From Caldicellulosiruptor diazotrophicus (lineage in GTDB: Bacteria; Bacillota; Thermoanaerobacteria; Caldicellulosiruptorales; Caldicellulosiruptoraceae): a DNA stretch of 64,000 nt. The DNA lies in assembly GCF_017347585.1 (NCBI RefSeq), contig NZ_AP024480.1, positions 2,271,501-2,335,500 on the forward strand, in the 5' to 3' direction. The first letter of the stretch is position 1; every line of letters starts with the position of its first letter. The notes beneath the pieces are model-generated. The model did no database searches. It was given only the letters and a program-made list of their open reading frames with translations, and had not been told where the DNA came from. This document shows, piece after piece, positions 7,353 to 17,177 of the stretch. The position numbers were made by a program, and so were the translations under genes.

Positions 7353-9794
7353 TCATCGCTCAATCAAATCTAACAAATCACAAACCTTTCTAACCTGTCC
7401 TCCATTTAGATTAATCTTATACTCTTTTTCAGGTCTTGCAAAAATGAAGTTGTCTTCTACATCCTTGTCAGCTTCAATTATAAGGCAAATTGCGGGAGTT
7501 TTGGGTTTTATTACAATATAGTCATCTTTTATTTCATATTCAAACTGGCAGGGTTTTAGCTCGAGGTTTATTGGCTTTTCAAATACAAAGTAGTTTTCGT
7601 ATTCCACTCTATCGACAAAAAGGCTTACAAAAACTATGCTTTCCAAAAGTCCTCTGTCTATCTTATCTCCAATTACAGCCGTTTCAACATGTTTGGGTAT
7701 ATATAACCACTCACCCTTCAAAATATTCAAGTTTTCTACTTTTTCAGAAAATGCCTCAACCACACCATTTTCAGGAATTTCAACAGTCAGGTTTTTCTCG
7801 TATAACTTCTGCCCGTCAAAATTCCAGATTGTAATATTGATTTGGCCCTGTTTTGACTCTAGTTCATCGCTTACAACATATACCTTTAGCTTTCCATTCT
7901 CATACTCAACCACTGGCAAAAACTTTGCAAATATCCTTTTTGACTCATAGTAAAGCGCCTTTCTCCTTTTTAGATAGTCAATTGACGACCATGAGATGAC
8001 AGGCCAGCAATCATTCAGCTGCCAGTAAAGTGCTCCTGCTGTCCTGAACTTATTCTTCCTGTAGTGCTCAACCGCAAGCTTTATAGCCTCTTTTTGAACA
8101 AACTGTGACAAATACACAAAAGAGTCAAAGTCTTTTGGTAGACCAATTGAGCCTGCCATATACCTTATAAGCCTTTCTAAACCTTCTTCCTGCTTTTCGT
8201 GCATTCTCAAGGTCTTTGAAAAGATTGTCTGGTCTTTTAGAGGAATATATTTTTTCATTGTGTCAATATGCGCTGCTGCTTGAAAACCAAACTCGCTCAC
8301 AAACCTTGCATTATCGTGTTTGTAGTAAATATAGTCTTTCCAGCCAGCCCAGATATCCCATGTGTGCTTGTCACCAGCAGTGCTGCTATTTGGATGCTCT
8401 CCACCATACGGGCTTGAGATGTGGTACGGTCTTGTTGGGTCAAGCTCTGATAGAATCTGTGGCAAAACCTTCTTGTAAATTCTATTTCCCAAAAATTCTG
8501 GGTCGCCAATGTGCCACCAGTCTCTAAAACCCCAGTTGTTTTCGTTATTTCCACACCAAAGCACTATACACGGATGGTTTCTCAGTCGTTTTATCTGGTA
8601 CTCTGCCTCTTTTTTGAAATTCTCAACGAAAAAGTCAAACTCATCAGGGTAGATTGCGCATGCAAACATGAAATCCTGCCACACCATTATACCATTTTTG
8701 TCACACTCGCTATAGAACCAGTCATACTCATAAATTCCGCCGCCCCAGACTCTGAGCATGTTCATGTTTGCATCTTTTGCCATTTTGATTAAAGCTTTGT
8801 AGTCATCTTCTTTTAGCCTTGGCAGGATGGAATCAGCAGGTATCCAGTTTGCACCCTTTGCAAAAACCTTCTTGCCATTTATTTCAAAGATAAAACTTTC
8901 ACCATATTCATCCTTTTCCTTTATTACTCTTACAGTCCTGAGCCCTGTTGTGACCTTCTTTTCTTGAGCTTCATTCGAACTCTTTGCAGTTATTTTAAAC
9001 TCATACAAAGAGGGCTCCCCATACCCGTTTGGCCACCAAAGTTTTGGGTTTTCTATCTCAATCCTTTCATCAATAAAATACCCCTCTTTTGATTTATAAA
9101 CCTCTGGAAAAATTTTCATAGAAAAGCTACCATCAAATACCCCTATCTCAACTTCGGATGGTTTTTCAAAACAGTTTATCTTTGCAAACACTCTTACAAT
9201 GGCAAGCTCATCTGAGATACTTTCCACTTTTACAAACTCATCTTGAATTTCAAGCCCATTGTGAAGCTCTAAATACACGCTCTTCCAGATTCCTATCTGG
9301 AGAATTCTTGGCCCCCAGTCCCAGCCGTACGAATACTGCGACTTTCTTATCCAGCTTCTTTGCGGATAGCTGTAGCTTGACTGGTAAATGCTTTTGAGCC
9401 TTTCTGCCTCTTTTATTGGTGAAAGAAGGATCACCTTTAAAATGTTTTTCCCTTTTTTAAGTGCAAGACTCACATCAAATTCATACTTCAAAAACATGTT
9501 GTCGGTCTTACCCAAATAATGGTCATTTAAATAAATCTCAGATACCGTATCAATTCCTTCGAATACAAGCTTTTTGACCTGAAAATCGACATTATCAACA
9601 TCAAACTCTTTTACATACTCAAAATCTTTCTCTTCCAGATCATAAAACAAAACCTCGTTTGTAGCATAAAAAGGGTCGGGAAGCTTTCCAAGGTTAATCA
9701 AATCAAGCTGGACACACCCTGGCACGCTTGCCTCGTAGTACTCATTTTGACCAACTTCTCTGAACTTCCATTTTCCGTCAAGATTTATTCTCAC
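7353..9794 (-). CDS. GH2 beta-mannosidase
   Basis: This is an 813-aa GH2 enzyme. The start is placed at GTG 9794, nine bases behind AGGAGG; the open frame continues to 9851 but without a ribosome binding site there. The N-terminal sugar-binding beta domain has the VPGCVQLDL motif seen in beta-mannosidases. It is followed by the immunoglobulin-like domain and the TIM barrel, with AKGANWIPAD, the acid/base glutamate in WCGNNENNW (Glu418) and the nucleophile in SEFGFQA (Glu501). The C-terminus is a further beta domain. With no signal peptide, it should act in the cytosol, removing terminal beta-mannose from imported oligosaccharides. The importer genes lie directly upstream on the same strand, which supports a mannan or glucomannan utilisation role. 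Confidence 0.88.
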   Translation of the reverse strand: MRINLDGKWKFREVGQNEYYEASVPGCVQLDLINLGKLPDPFYATNEVLFYDLEEKDFEYVKEFDVDNVDFQVKKLVFEGIDTVSEIYLNDHYLGKTDNMFLKYEFDVSLALKKGKNILKVILLSPIKEAERLKSIYQSSYSYPQRSWIRKSQYSYGWDWGPRILQIGIWKSVYLELHNGLEIQDEFVKVESISDELAIVRVFAKINCFEKPSEVEIGVFDGSFSMKIFPEVYKSKEGYFIDERIEIENPKLWWPNGYGEPSLYEFKITAKSSNEAQEKKVTTGLRTVRVIKEKDEYGESFIFEINGKKVFAKGANWIPADSILPRLKEDDYKALIKMAKDANMNMLRVWGGGIYEYDWFYSECDKNGIMVWQDFMFACAIYPDEFDFFVENFKKEAEYQIKRLRNHPCIVLWCGNNENNWGFRDWWHIGDPEFLGNRIYKKVLPQILSELDPTRPYHISSPYGGEHPNSSTAGDKHTWDIWAGWKDYIYYKHDNARFVSEFGFQAAAHIDTMKKYIPLKDQTIFSKTLRMHEKQEEGLERLIRYMAGSIGLPKDFDSFVYLSQFVQKEAIKLAVEHYRKNKFRTAGALYWQLNDCWPVISWSSIDYLKRRKALYYESKRIFAKFLPVVEYENGKLKVYVVSDELESKQGQINITIWNFDGQKLYEKNLTVEIPENGVVEAFSEKVENLNILKGEWLYIPKHVETAVIGDKIDRGLLESIVFVSLFVDRVEYENYFVFEKPINLELKPCQFEYEIKDDYIVIKPKTPAICLIIEADKDVEDNFIFARPEKEYKINLNGGQVRKVCDLLDLIER

Positions 9795-9897
9795 AGTTTC
9801 TGCCCTCCTGTGTTTGTTTAGTCTTTTAGAATTTATTATAATACTTCTCACAGCAAGTTTTTCTTTCTTTATTTTCAGTCTTTATCTCATTTTTTAA

Positions 9898-9936
9898 GAA
9901 AAAAATAAAAGGGTAAAAATCTTCATATCACCCTTT
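9898..9936 (-). terminator. Probable weak terminator after the permease genes
   Basis: On the minus strand AAAGGGT, overlapping the permease stop codon, pairs with ACCCTTT across about 15 bases. It is followed by TATTTTTTTC. The stem is only seven pairs, so partial readthrough into the mannosidase gene is likely. Confidence 0.5.
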
Positions 9937-10767
9937 GACAGCGCCTGCAACAAGTCCCTGGATTACTTTTTTGTTGAATATCAGATATACCACAATCACA
10001 GGAAGTATTGCAATTGTGATTGCTGCCATAAGCTGGGTGTATTTTACTGTGTACTGAGAAGTGAAATTTGTAAGACCAACAGGCAAAGTCTTCAAAGCAT
10101 CACTTTTTATCAAAACAAGGGCAAACGAAAACTCGTTCCATGAAGACAAACTGCTTAGAATCACAACTGTTGAAATAATCGGCTTGCAAATGGGAAGAAT
10201 GATCCTAAAAAGAGTTGTAGTGAGTGTCGCTCCATCAATGTACGCAGCTTCTTCAATCTCATGCGGAATATCTTTTATAAAGTTTTCCATCAAAAATATT
10301 GCCATTGGAAGTCCAAGCCCTACATATGGCAAAATCAGCGTTATTCTTTTGTCCAAAAGTCCAAGCACTTTGAACTCAACAAACATCGGAACAAGCAGAG
10401 CATGGATTGGTATTAGCATCCCCGCCAAAAACATTGTGTAAAGAAGATTTCTCCCTGTGAACCTGTATCTTGCAAAGAAGTACCCAACCACGAAGCTAAA
10501 TAAAACAATCAAGATGACAGAGACAACTGTTGTAAATAGGCTGTTGAAAAAGTATATGTGCATCTTTGCAGTTTTGATGGCATTTATATAATTTTCAAAG
10601 GTTGGATGTGCTGGCAGCGCGGCAATGTTTAGTGCAAATTCTCTTTCTGTCTTCAGTGATGAATAAATAAGCCAGACAATTGGGAAAATAGATGAAAGTG
10701 AAAGCAACATCACAAAAGCGTTTATAATCAAAGCTCCTATTCTTGATAGTATCCTTTTGAGCGTCAT
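9928..10767 (-). CDS. Sugar ABC transporter permease, MalG/LacG type
   Basis: This is a 279-aa inner-membrane permease of the CUT1 carbohydrate ABC family, with about six transmembrane segments. The cytoplasmic coupling loop EEAAYIDGATLTTTLFRIILP matches the EAA motif that contacts the ATPase, and the C-terminus has the usual GLVAGAVKG ending. It overlaps the other permease gene by four bases (ATGA), showing translational coupling. With the partner permease and the lipoprotein binding protein it should import an oligosaccharide, probably mannoside-containing given the next gene. No ATPase is encoded in the cluster, so a shared MsmK-type ATPase elsewhere is expected. Confidence 0.92.
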   Translation of the reverse strand: MTLKRILSRIGALIINAFVMLLSLSSIFPIVWLIYSSLKTEREFALNIAALPAHPTFENYINAIKTAKMHIYFFNSLFTTVVSVILIVLFSFVVGYFFARYRFTGRNLLYTMFLAGMLIPIHALLVPMFVEFKVLGLLDKRITLILPYVGLGLPMAIFLMENFIKDIPHEIEEAAYIDGATLTTTLFRIILPICKPIISTVVILSSLSSWNEFSFALVLIKSDALKTLPVGLTNFTSQYTVKYTQLMAAITIAILPVIVVYLIFNKKVIQGLVAGAVKG

Positions 10768-11648
10768 TGTCTCTTTCCCCCCATTAGTTTTCGCGAAAGC
10801 AAAATTATTGCAAGGCTCAATACAAGTATTCCAACAGAGATTGTAGAACCATAACCGAGCTTGAACATTATAAACGAATTATTGTAAGCATACTGGGCCA
10901 TGACCATTGAACTTTTGCCAGGACCACCGCCTGTCATGACATATATATGGTCAAACACTTTCATATTTCCTGCAATACAGAGCATCACAGAAACCTTTAA
11001 AGTATCTGCCAAAAGAGGCAATATGATATAAATTGTTCTTTTAAAACCGTCTGCACCGTCTATCTCGGCTGCCTCAAATATTTCTTTCGGAATAGACTGA
11101 AGCGACGCCATTAAAATTACAAGATAAAACCCGATGTACTGCCATATAAGTGGCACAGAAACAGAGTAGATAACTATCTTTGGGTCGTCAAGCCATGGCT
11201 TTATCAAGCTTTCAAGACCAATTGCTCTTAAAATCCAGTTTAAAATTCCTATCTGCTGGTTATACATGAGCGTCCAGATAAAGCCTATTACAACTGCAGA
11301 TAGAACCACAGGCAAAAATATTACTGTGCGGTGAAACTCTTTGAATTTTAAAACCCTTGTTGTCATAAGGGCAGCCAAAATAAAGGCAATGCCAATCTGC
11401 CCAACAATGCAAAGTAAGGTGATTATGATATTGTTTTTAAACGACAGCCAAAAATCTGTATCTTTTATAAGCTCTGCATAGTTTGAAAGTCCAACAAATC
11501 TCATTCTTGGCCCGCCAGACCAGTCATAAAGACTGTAGTTGAAGGCCAAAATGAGCGGCATGACAACAACAAATACATACCATAAAACCGGCAAAACCAA
11601 ATACCCAATGAAAACTCTTGATTTTGGTTTAAAAAGACCCCTTTCCAT
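10764..11648 (-). CDS. Sugar ABC transporter permease, MalF type
   Basis: This is a 294-aa CUT1 permease with about six transmembrane segments. The EAA loop reads FEAAEIDGADGFKRTIYIILP. The conserved GGGPGKSSMVMAQYAY region follows, as in MalF/UgpA-type proteins. It lies between the binding-protein gene (120 bp upstream, with a stem-loop in between) and the second permease, which overlaps by four bases. It forms the heterodimeric membrane channel with that second permease. Confidence 0.92.
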   Translation of the reverse strand: MERGLFKPKSRVFIGYLVLPVLWYVFVVVMPLILAFNYSLYDWSGGPRMRFVGLSNYAELIKDTDFWLSFKNNIIITLLCIVGQIGIAFILAALMTTRVLKFKEFHRTVIFLPVVLSAVVIGFIWTLMYNQQIGILNWILRAIGLESLIKPWLDDPKIVIYSVSVPLIWQYIGFYLVILMASLQSIPKEIFEAAEIDGADGFKRTIYIILPLLADTLKVSVMLCIAGNMKVFDHIYVMTGGGPGKSSMVMAQYAYNNSFIMFKLGYGSTISVGILVLSLAIILLSRKLMGGKRQ

Positions 11649-11700
11649 AGAAGTATACTCACCTCTGAAAAATTTTTCTAAATTTATACTTTCTAACTAA

Positions 11701-11731
11701 AAGAGGAGGGCAAACTCTTCCCTCCCCTTTC
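11701..11731 (-). terminator. Intercistronic stem-loop after the binding-protein gene
   Basis: A GC-rich hairpin (GGGGAGGG pairing with CCCTCCTC, short loop) sits between the binding-protein stop and the permease start. Its T-tract is short. It probably acts as a partial terminator or an mRNA 3'-end stabiliser, giving more binding protein than permease. Confidence 0.55.
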
Positions 11732-11768
11732 TGTTTATTGGTGAAAATTTAAAAGTAAACCATCTTCT

Positions 11769-13121
11769 TTATTTAGAAGCCTCTCTTTCGTACTCCTGCT
11801 GAATCTTTTGAGCAAGCTTTTCGGGTGTAATTGTGCCTATTATCATGTCTTGAAGACCACTGTTCATAACTTCAATCACACCAGGTGATAGCTGAACATC
11901 ATACACAGGCACATATTTTATATTCTTTGCAAGCTGCTGGTATTTCTTTGCAAGAGTAGAAAGCTTACTTTCATCATAATTTGTAACTTTTGTTGCAGGA
12001 AAACCACCCTTTTCAAGCATAGGCCTTGAATACGCATAGCTTGAGAGCGCTTTTAAAAGTTCCAGAGCAGCATTTTTCTTGCTCCCATCAAGTTTTGCAT
12101 TTATTTGAAATGCCCAGCCAGCACCGCCTGAAACTGTGTTAGGTTTGCCCTTACCACCTGGCACAGGGGGAATTATAGCAAGCTCTGTTGCATCCAAAAC
12201 ATCCTTTGGAGCTTCATTTGTCACAAGTGAAATTGCCCAGCCACCTTCAAAGAACATTGCAGCTTTTTTGTTATAATAAAGAGTCCTCTGCTGGTTGTTG
12301 TCAAGCGAGTTGATATCGGTGTTAAACGCCTTCATTTTAACAAGCTCATCAATTGCCCTGAGCGCATTTACAAACTCTGGGTCGGTAAACTTTGAACCTT
12401 TTCTATCTCTTATAGACACAAACCACTCTGTCCCTGTGAACCTGTCACCAAGAGTGCTCAGAATACATGACTCAACAAGCCATTTTCCTTTGTTTCCTGC
12501 AGTGATTGGAATATACCCTTTTGATCTAAGTTTTTTGACAGCATCTTTAAACTCATTCCAGTCCTTTGGAAACTCATTTATGCCTGCTTCTTTAAAAATC
12601 TGTTTGTTATAGAAAATTAGGGATGTTGGCTGAACCTGGATTGGTATTCCTAAGATTTTGTCACCTCTTTTGAAATCGTCAAACGCACCCTCAACAAAGC
12701 TATTTTTCCATGCCATGTCACTGTCAAGCGCATCATTCAAAGGTACAATCTGATTGTTGTTGTAAAATGGGTCAACCATTGAGCCTTTTATAACAAACAC
12801 ATCTGGAAGTTCCCCACCGGCAGCAAGTGTTTTTATCTTTGTCTCATAAGTGTCATGCGACAAAGCTTCCTGCTTTATTGTGACATTTGGATGTGATTTT
12901 TTATACTCATTTAGTGCATTGTAAAAACCAGTGCTTATTGCACTTCCGTCGTTTGTAAACATGTGAGTAAACGTTAAAGTAATTTTTTCTTCGATATTTT
13001 TGTTCTGGCTGCTCTGCTGCGGCTGCTGAGCTGCCTTTTTCTTGCAGGCAGCAAGCGAAAGCATAAGTCCAAAAACCACTAAAATAGCCAAAACTCTTTT
13101 CACAAATCTTGGGTTTTTCAT
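11769..13121 (-). CDS. Sugar ABC transporter substrate-binding lipoprotein
   Basis: This is a 450-aa extracellular solute-binding protein (family 1). The start chosen is ATG 13121 (MKNPRFVKR), preceded by GGGAGG. The longer ORF to 13187 adds a charged stretch with no ribosome binding site. A lipoprotein signal peptide ends in LSLAAC, so the mature protein should be lipid-anchored outside the cell, followed by a Q/S-rich linker. The ETKIKTLAAGGELPDVFVI segment is typical of the family. It is the first gene of the importer operon and is transcribed divergently from the YesM/YesN pair, which probably controls it. The ligand is not readable from sequence; the downstream beta-mannosidase suggests manno-oligosaccharides. 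Confidence 0.9.
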   Translation of the reverse strand: MKNPRFVKRVLAILVVFGLMLSLAACKKKAAQQPQQSSQNKNIEEKITLTFTHMFTNDGSAISTGFYNALNEYKKSHPNVTIKQEALSHDTYETKIKTLAAGGELPDVFVIKGSMVDPFYNNNQIVPLNDALDSDMAWKNSFVEGAFDDFKRGDKILGIPIQVQPTSLIFYNKQIFKEAGINEFPKDWNEFKDAVKKLRSKGYIPITAGNKGKWLVESCILSTLGDRFTGTEWFVSIRDRKGSKFTDPEFVNALRAIDELVKMKAFNTDINSLDNNQQRTLYYNKKAAMFFEGGWAISLVTNEAPKDVLDATELAIIPPVPGGKGKPNTVSGGAGWAFQINAKLDGSKKNAALELLKALSSYAYSRPMLEKGGFPATKVTNYDESKLSTLAKKYQQLAKNIKYVPVYDVQLSPGVIEVMNSGLQDMIIGTITPEKLAQKIQQEYEREASK

Positions 13122-13385
13122 AGATTTTGCCTCCCTCTCATTTTTTATTTCATTTCTACTGTCAATTATATAAATTTGATTATGCAATTTGTAGGTAATA
13201 ATCTTATTAAAACTTCTATTATTTTAACACATTTGCTGTTTCATTATTCATTTAAGATTTTTTCCAAACAAATATTCGAATATTATAAATTTTTATCATT
13301 TTGGAATCTTTCACCCTTGTTATTTAAGCATTTTCTGTGCTATTTTATTCTCAAAATATTTTATAATTAGAAAGGAATCGGTAAA

Positions 13386-15116
13386 GTGAAAAAGATATCA
13401 GGTAGTCTCCAGTTCAAAATTATGGTATGTGCAATTTTTCTGATTATTCTTTCAAGCTTCCCGATTGGAATAACCTCATATATAAAATCTGTCAAAATAG
13501 TAGAAAACAAATTTGCATTTTCACATCTTCATACTGTAAAACAGATTGCAAGCTCTCTTGAGCTTATTACAAATGATATAAAAGAAGCTTCGCTTTATTT
13601 TATTCAAAGCGGCGATTTGAGGCAGCTTTTGAAATCTGACTTTAAAACTGACTTGTATGAACTTGAAAAGGCAAGGGTACATGTAAACGACTTTTTAACA
13701 TACCTTGTTGGTGAAAAACCATATATCCATTCCATCTATATAATGGGTAAAAATAATACTATATTTGATACATATGGAATAAAAGAACAAACTTTGAATC
13801 TTTCAAATATCAACGTCCAGAGCTACGAATGGTACCCAAACGTTATAACAAGCAGGGCAGGAATATTAACTTATGTAATTTCCCTTGTTCGCCCTATAAG
13901 AGATATTAATAACCTCAAAAACCTAATCGGATATTTAGAGATAAACATTGATGAAAAAAGCTTGTTTGAAGAGGTGATACACTTGAGTTCAAATTTTTCT
14001 GAAAACTTTGTCATCTGTAACCAAAACTACTTTATCCTCAGCTCAATAGACAAGACTTTAATTGGAAAGAACCTTGCCAAGATGATTTCGACAAAACCTA
14101 TGGAAAATTTTGAGCAAGGCTTTTTTTACACAAAACTGTCTGGCAAAACCTTTCTTATCACATACTCTACCATAAAACCTCTTGGGTGGAAGGTTGTAAG
14201 TTTTGTAGAAAAGGAGGGTCTTGTTGCTGAAAACAGAGCTATACAAAGTTATCTTTTTATTACTATCCTTCTTGCCTTTTTCGCTGCATCTATTTTTCTT
14301 GTTTTCATTCAAAATCGTATTCTCTTTCCTCTCAAACAGCTGAGAATCCTTATTGATCACATTTCAAATCAGAACTTTGATGTATATATGCAGCCAAAAG
14401 GAAATGATGAGGTGTCAAAGCTAATTCAAGCATTCAACAGTATGTCTGCAAAACTCAATGAGCTTATGAACCAGGTTTACATTGCAACAATAAAGCAAAA
14501 AGAGGCAGAGTTAAAAGCACTGCAAGAAAGAATTAATCCTCATTTTCTTTACAACACACTTGATACAATATACTGGACAGCTCGGCTTGAAGGTGCAAAT
14601 AAAGCATGCATCCTTGTTGAGGCGCTCTCGAAACTTTTCAGGTCAATATTAGCAAACAAAAGTAACATCATAACTGTAAAAGAAGAGATAGAACATCTCA
14701 GCAGTTATATCCTCATACAAAATCTCAGGTATCAGGACTTGATAGAATTTTCGTTAAACGTTCAAAGCCAAGCCCTATGCTATAAAACAGTAAAGCTTGT
14801 TTTGCAGCCAATTGTAGAAAATGCAATTTATCATGGTATAGAAAAAAGCGGAAAAAGGGGGAAAATAAGTATTGAAGTGTTTACAAAAGACGAAAAGCTG
14901 TATTTTATTGTAACCGACACAGGAGCTGGTGCTCCAAAAGAGGTATTTGAAAGTACTCTGAAGAATGATACAAATGGCAAAATAGGACTTAAAAATGTCA
15001 ATGACAGAATAAAACTTGCGTTCGGAAATGAATACGGCATAGAAATCGAAAGCACACCAGGGCTTGGAACAAAGGTGACGGTTGTACAACCAGCTTTAAA
15101 AGAAGGGGTGATTTGA
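13386..15116 (+). CDS. YesM-type sensor histidine kinase
   Basis: This is a 576-aa membrane sensor starting at GTG 13386 after AAAGGA. One transmembrane segment lies near residues 11-30, an extracytoplasmic sensing domain covers about 35-285, and a second transmembrane segment lies at about 287-309. A HAMP domain (about 310-365) follows. The His_kinase motif ERINPHFLYNTLDTIYW has the phospho-acceptor His386. The C-terminal ATPase domain shows LQPIVENAIYHG (N box) and VTDTGAG (G1). It overlaps in function with the response regulator that begins two bases after its stop. Such pairs control neighbouring sugar importers, here probably the divergent binding-protein operon. Confidence 0.92.
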   Translation: MKKISGSLQFKIMVCAIFLIILSSFPIGITSYIKSVKIVENKFAFSHLHTVKQIASSLELITNDIKEASLYFIQSGDLRQLLKSDFKTDLYELEKARVHVNDFLTYLVGEKPYIHSIYIMGKNNTIFDTYGIKEQTLNLSNINVQSYEWYPNVITSRAGILTYVISLVRPIRDINNLKNLIGYLEINIDEKSLFEEVIHLSSNFSENFVICNQNYFILSSIDKTLIGKNLAKMISTKPMENFEQGFFYTKLSGKTFLITYSTIKPLGWKVVSFVEKEGLVAENRAIQSYLFITILLAFFAASIFLVFIQNRILFPLKQLRILIDHISNQNFDVYMQPKGNDEVSKLIQAFNSMSAKLNELMNQVYIATIKQKEAELKALQERINPHFLYNTLDTIYWTARLEGANKACILVEALSKLFRSILANKSNIITVKEEIEHLSSYILIQNLRYQDLIEFSLNVQSQALCYKTVKLVLQPIVENAIYHGIEKSGKRGKISIEVFTKDEKLYFIVTDTGAGAPKEVFESTLKNDTNGKIGLKNVNDRIKLAFGNEYGIEIESTPGLGTKVTVVQPALKEGVI

Positions 15117-15117
15117 A

Positions 15118-16644
15118 ATGATTAAAATGGTTGTTGCTGATGATGAAAGGATAATCCGAAAAGGAATAATATCTTCAATTGACTGGACGTCGTACGGAAT
15201 TGAAATAGTAGGAGAAGCATCAAATGGCCAGGAAGCAGCACAGCTTTGCTTTTCAAAACAGCCAGACATTGTCCTTTTGGACATTAGAATGCCCATTTTG
15301 GACGGACTTGAAGCTGCAAAGATTATAAAACAGAGCCTGCCGAACATAAAGATTGTGTTTCTCACAGGTTATGACGATGTGGACTACTTAAAGACTGCTC
15401 TCAAACTCCGTGCATCTGATTATCTTCTTAAGCCTGTGAGCGCAGATGAGCTAATCAAGGTAGTTATCGGGTTAAAGGAATCTATAATTGAGGAGCTGAA
15501 AAAGTCTTTTGAGACTATGCTTTATAAGAACATTGTGGAAGAGAACATATATGTTTTGAGGTCCACATTTTTAAAAACTCTGTTTGCAAATCCCGAAATA
15601 GTCCTTGACCCTGTAAAAGAAAGGCTTTTGAAAATCTCCTTAGAAGGTCCTTACTTTCAGGTAATTTTGGTTGTAGTTGAAGATATTTTTATGTTAATGG
15701 AATCTTCTGTGTTAAAGAACAAAGAATTTGTGCTAAATCTACTTGCAAACATAATCGAAGAAGATATCCAGGAAAAGTATCGTGGATTTGTATTTTACGG
15801 CAACTTTGGTGAAAACATCTTGATTTTGATACTAAACTTGAATGAACCAAAAGAAATAGATGAAAAGCTTCTAAATCAAATAAAATTCAATGCCAAGAAG
15901 TATCTTAACGTTAAGATCTCATTTTCAAAAGGAATTGTTGTTCCAAGCAAAAAGGAACTACATTTATCTTTAAAAAGTGCATCAGATAGTAAGTTCCTTC
16001 TATCTCAGCTGACTGAAGATGAGGTCGAGCTTTTGAACGCTTTTATGTCTCTTGATAAGGAAAAGACAACTTTGTTATTAAATAAGATTTTTGAAAAACT
16101 GGAAGATCAAAATGATAAAAGTTCTTTAGAAAATACTTATAAGAAGCTTTCTGACCTTATTTTCACAAAGGCAAAAGAAATCTGCCCTGTTTTAAAAGAT
16201 GAGTTTGTCAAAAGCGCAGCCTTTTCTTTTAAAAAGCAGGAACATGAAAATATGAAAAAAAGCCTAATAGACTTTGTCATCTCTTGCATTGACAAGATTC
16301 AGAATGTAAAAGAAAGTAGGCACAGGAAAATTATAAAAGATGCCATAAGTTACATTGAGAAAAACTATGCAACCCAAATTTTACTGTCTGATATTGCTGA
16401 GGTTTGTAGAATTTCTCCAAACTATTTTTGTAAAATATTCAAAGAAGAAACTGGTAAAAGTTTTGTGGACTTTTTGAATGAACTCAGGATAAACAAAGCA
16501 AAAGAGTTTCTCCTTTCTACAAACCTAAAATCTTATGAGGTTGCCGAAAAGGTTGGATTTAGCGACTATAAATATTTTTCGATGATATTTAAAAAATACA
16601 CAGGAACGTCTCCTAGGAAGTTCAAAGAGGAAAGACAAAAATAA
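15118..16644 (+). CDS. YesN-type response regulator with AraC DNA-binding domain
   Basis: This is a 508-aa protein. The receiver domain occupies residues 1-120 with acidic residues Asp8/Asp9, phospho-acceptor Asp55 in LLDIRMP and Lys105 in LLKPVSADE. A long middle region of unassigned function follows. The C-terminal 100 residues form an AraC-type double helix-turn-helix (SPNYFCKIFKEETGKSF, then VAEKVGFSDYKYFSMIFKK). The ATG start lies one base past the kinase stop codon, so the two are co-translated. It is the likely transcriptional activator of the divergent sugar-import genes. Confidence 0.92.
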   Translation: MIKMVVADDERIIRKGIISSIDWTSYGIEIVGEASNGQEAAQLCFSKQPDIVLLDIRMPILDGLEAAKIIKQSLPNIKIVFLTGYDDVDYLKTALKLRASDYLLKPVSADELIKVVIGLKESIIEELKKSFETMLYKNIVEENIYVLRSTFLKTLFANPEIVLDPVKERLLKISLEGPYFQVILVVVEDIFMLMESSVLKNKEFVLNLLANIIEEDIQEKYRGFVFYGNFGENILILILNLNEPKEIDEKLLNQIKFNAKKYLNVKISFSKGIVVPSKKELHLSLKSASDSKFLLSQLTEDEVELLNAFMSLDKEKTTLLLNKIFEKLEDQNDKSSLENTYKKLSDLIFTKAKEICPVLKDEFVKSAAFSFKKQEHENMKKSLIDFVISCIDKIQNVKESRHRKIIKDAISYIEKNYATQILLSDIAEVCRISPNYFCKIFKEETGKSFVDFLNELRINKAKEFLLSTNLKSYEVAEKVGFSDYKYFSMIFKKYTGTSPRKFKEERQK

Positions 16645-16664
16645 AAGCGTTTTTTCCTTTTTTG

Positions 16665-16673
16665 TGATATAAT
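16665..16673 (+). promoter_or_regulatory. Candidate extended -10 promoter
   Basis: TGATATAAT is a perfect extended -10 element 39 bases before the nucleotidyltransferase start. No convincing -35 box is visible. Confidence 0.4.
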
Positions 16674-16711
16674 TTTATGAAAGAGTTTGAAAAAAGCCGT
16701 GTGGATGTGTT

Positions 16712-17158
16712 ATGGAACAAAAAAAATTTATAGACCTGGCAAGGGAGTTTATTGAGAGGATAAGCAAAGAATGTGCAATAAAGTTTGCATATTTGTTCGG
16801 ATCATTTGCAACAGGAACATTTAACAATATGAGCGATGTTGACATTGCAGTTATGTTTGAAGAAGATTTACTTGCGATGAATGAAGCAATCTTGAGAGGT
16901 CTTTTGATGGAAGAGGGAAAAGCTCTATTTAAAAGAGATGTTGATATTGTCAACCTGAAAAATGCTAATATTTTTCTTAAGTACAGCATAATCAAGGATG
17001 GGATAATTCTAAAAGACCATGAAGAAAGAAGCTTATTTGAAGTAAGTGTCCTCAGAGAGTACTTTGATTTTAGCTATTATTCTGAAATATACAATCAAAA
17101 GATTCTTGAAAGTATAAAAAATAAAGAATTTTTTAAAAAAGACCAGAAGGATATTTAG
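16712..17158 (+). CDS. MNT-type minimal nucleotidyltransferase (MntA-like)
   Basis: This is a 148-aa protein with the polymerase-beta superfamily signature GS-x10-DxD in YLFGSFATG...SDVDIAV, and a third acidic position in RDVDIVNL. These are the features of MntA antitoxins, which AMPylate HEPN toxins, and of related minimal nucleotidyltransferases. The usual partner, a HEPN (DUF86) protein with an RxxxxxY/H motif, is not encoded on either side: the upstream gene is the response regulator and the downstream one is NAD synthetase, whose start is only about 20 bp away. The C-terminal 40 residues are helical with FDFSYYSEIYNQKI but lack a clear HEPN motif. It is either a toxin-antitoxin remnant or has another substrate. 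Confidence 0.75.
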   Translation: MEQKKFIDLAREFIERISKECAIKFAYLFGSFATGTFNNMSDVDIAVMFEEDLLAMNEAILRGLLMEEGKALFKRDVDIVNLKNANIFLKYSIIKDGIILKDHEERSLFEVSVLREYFDFSYYSEIYNQKILESIKNKEFFKKDQKDI

Positions 17159-17177
17159 CACAAAGAAGGTGGAGAAT

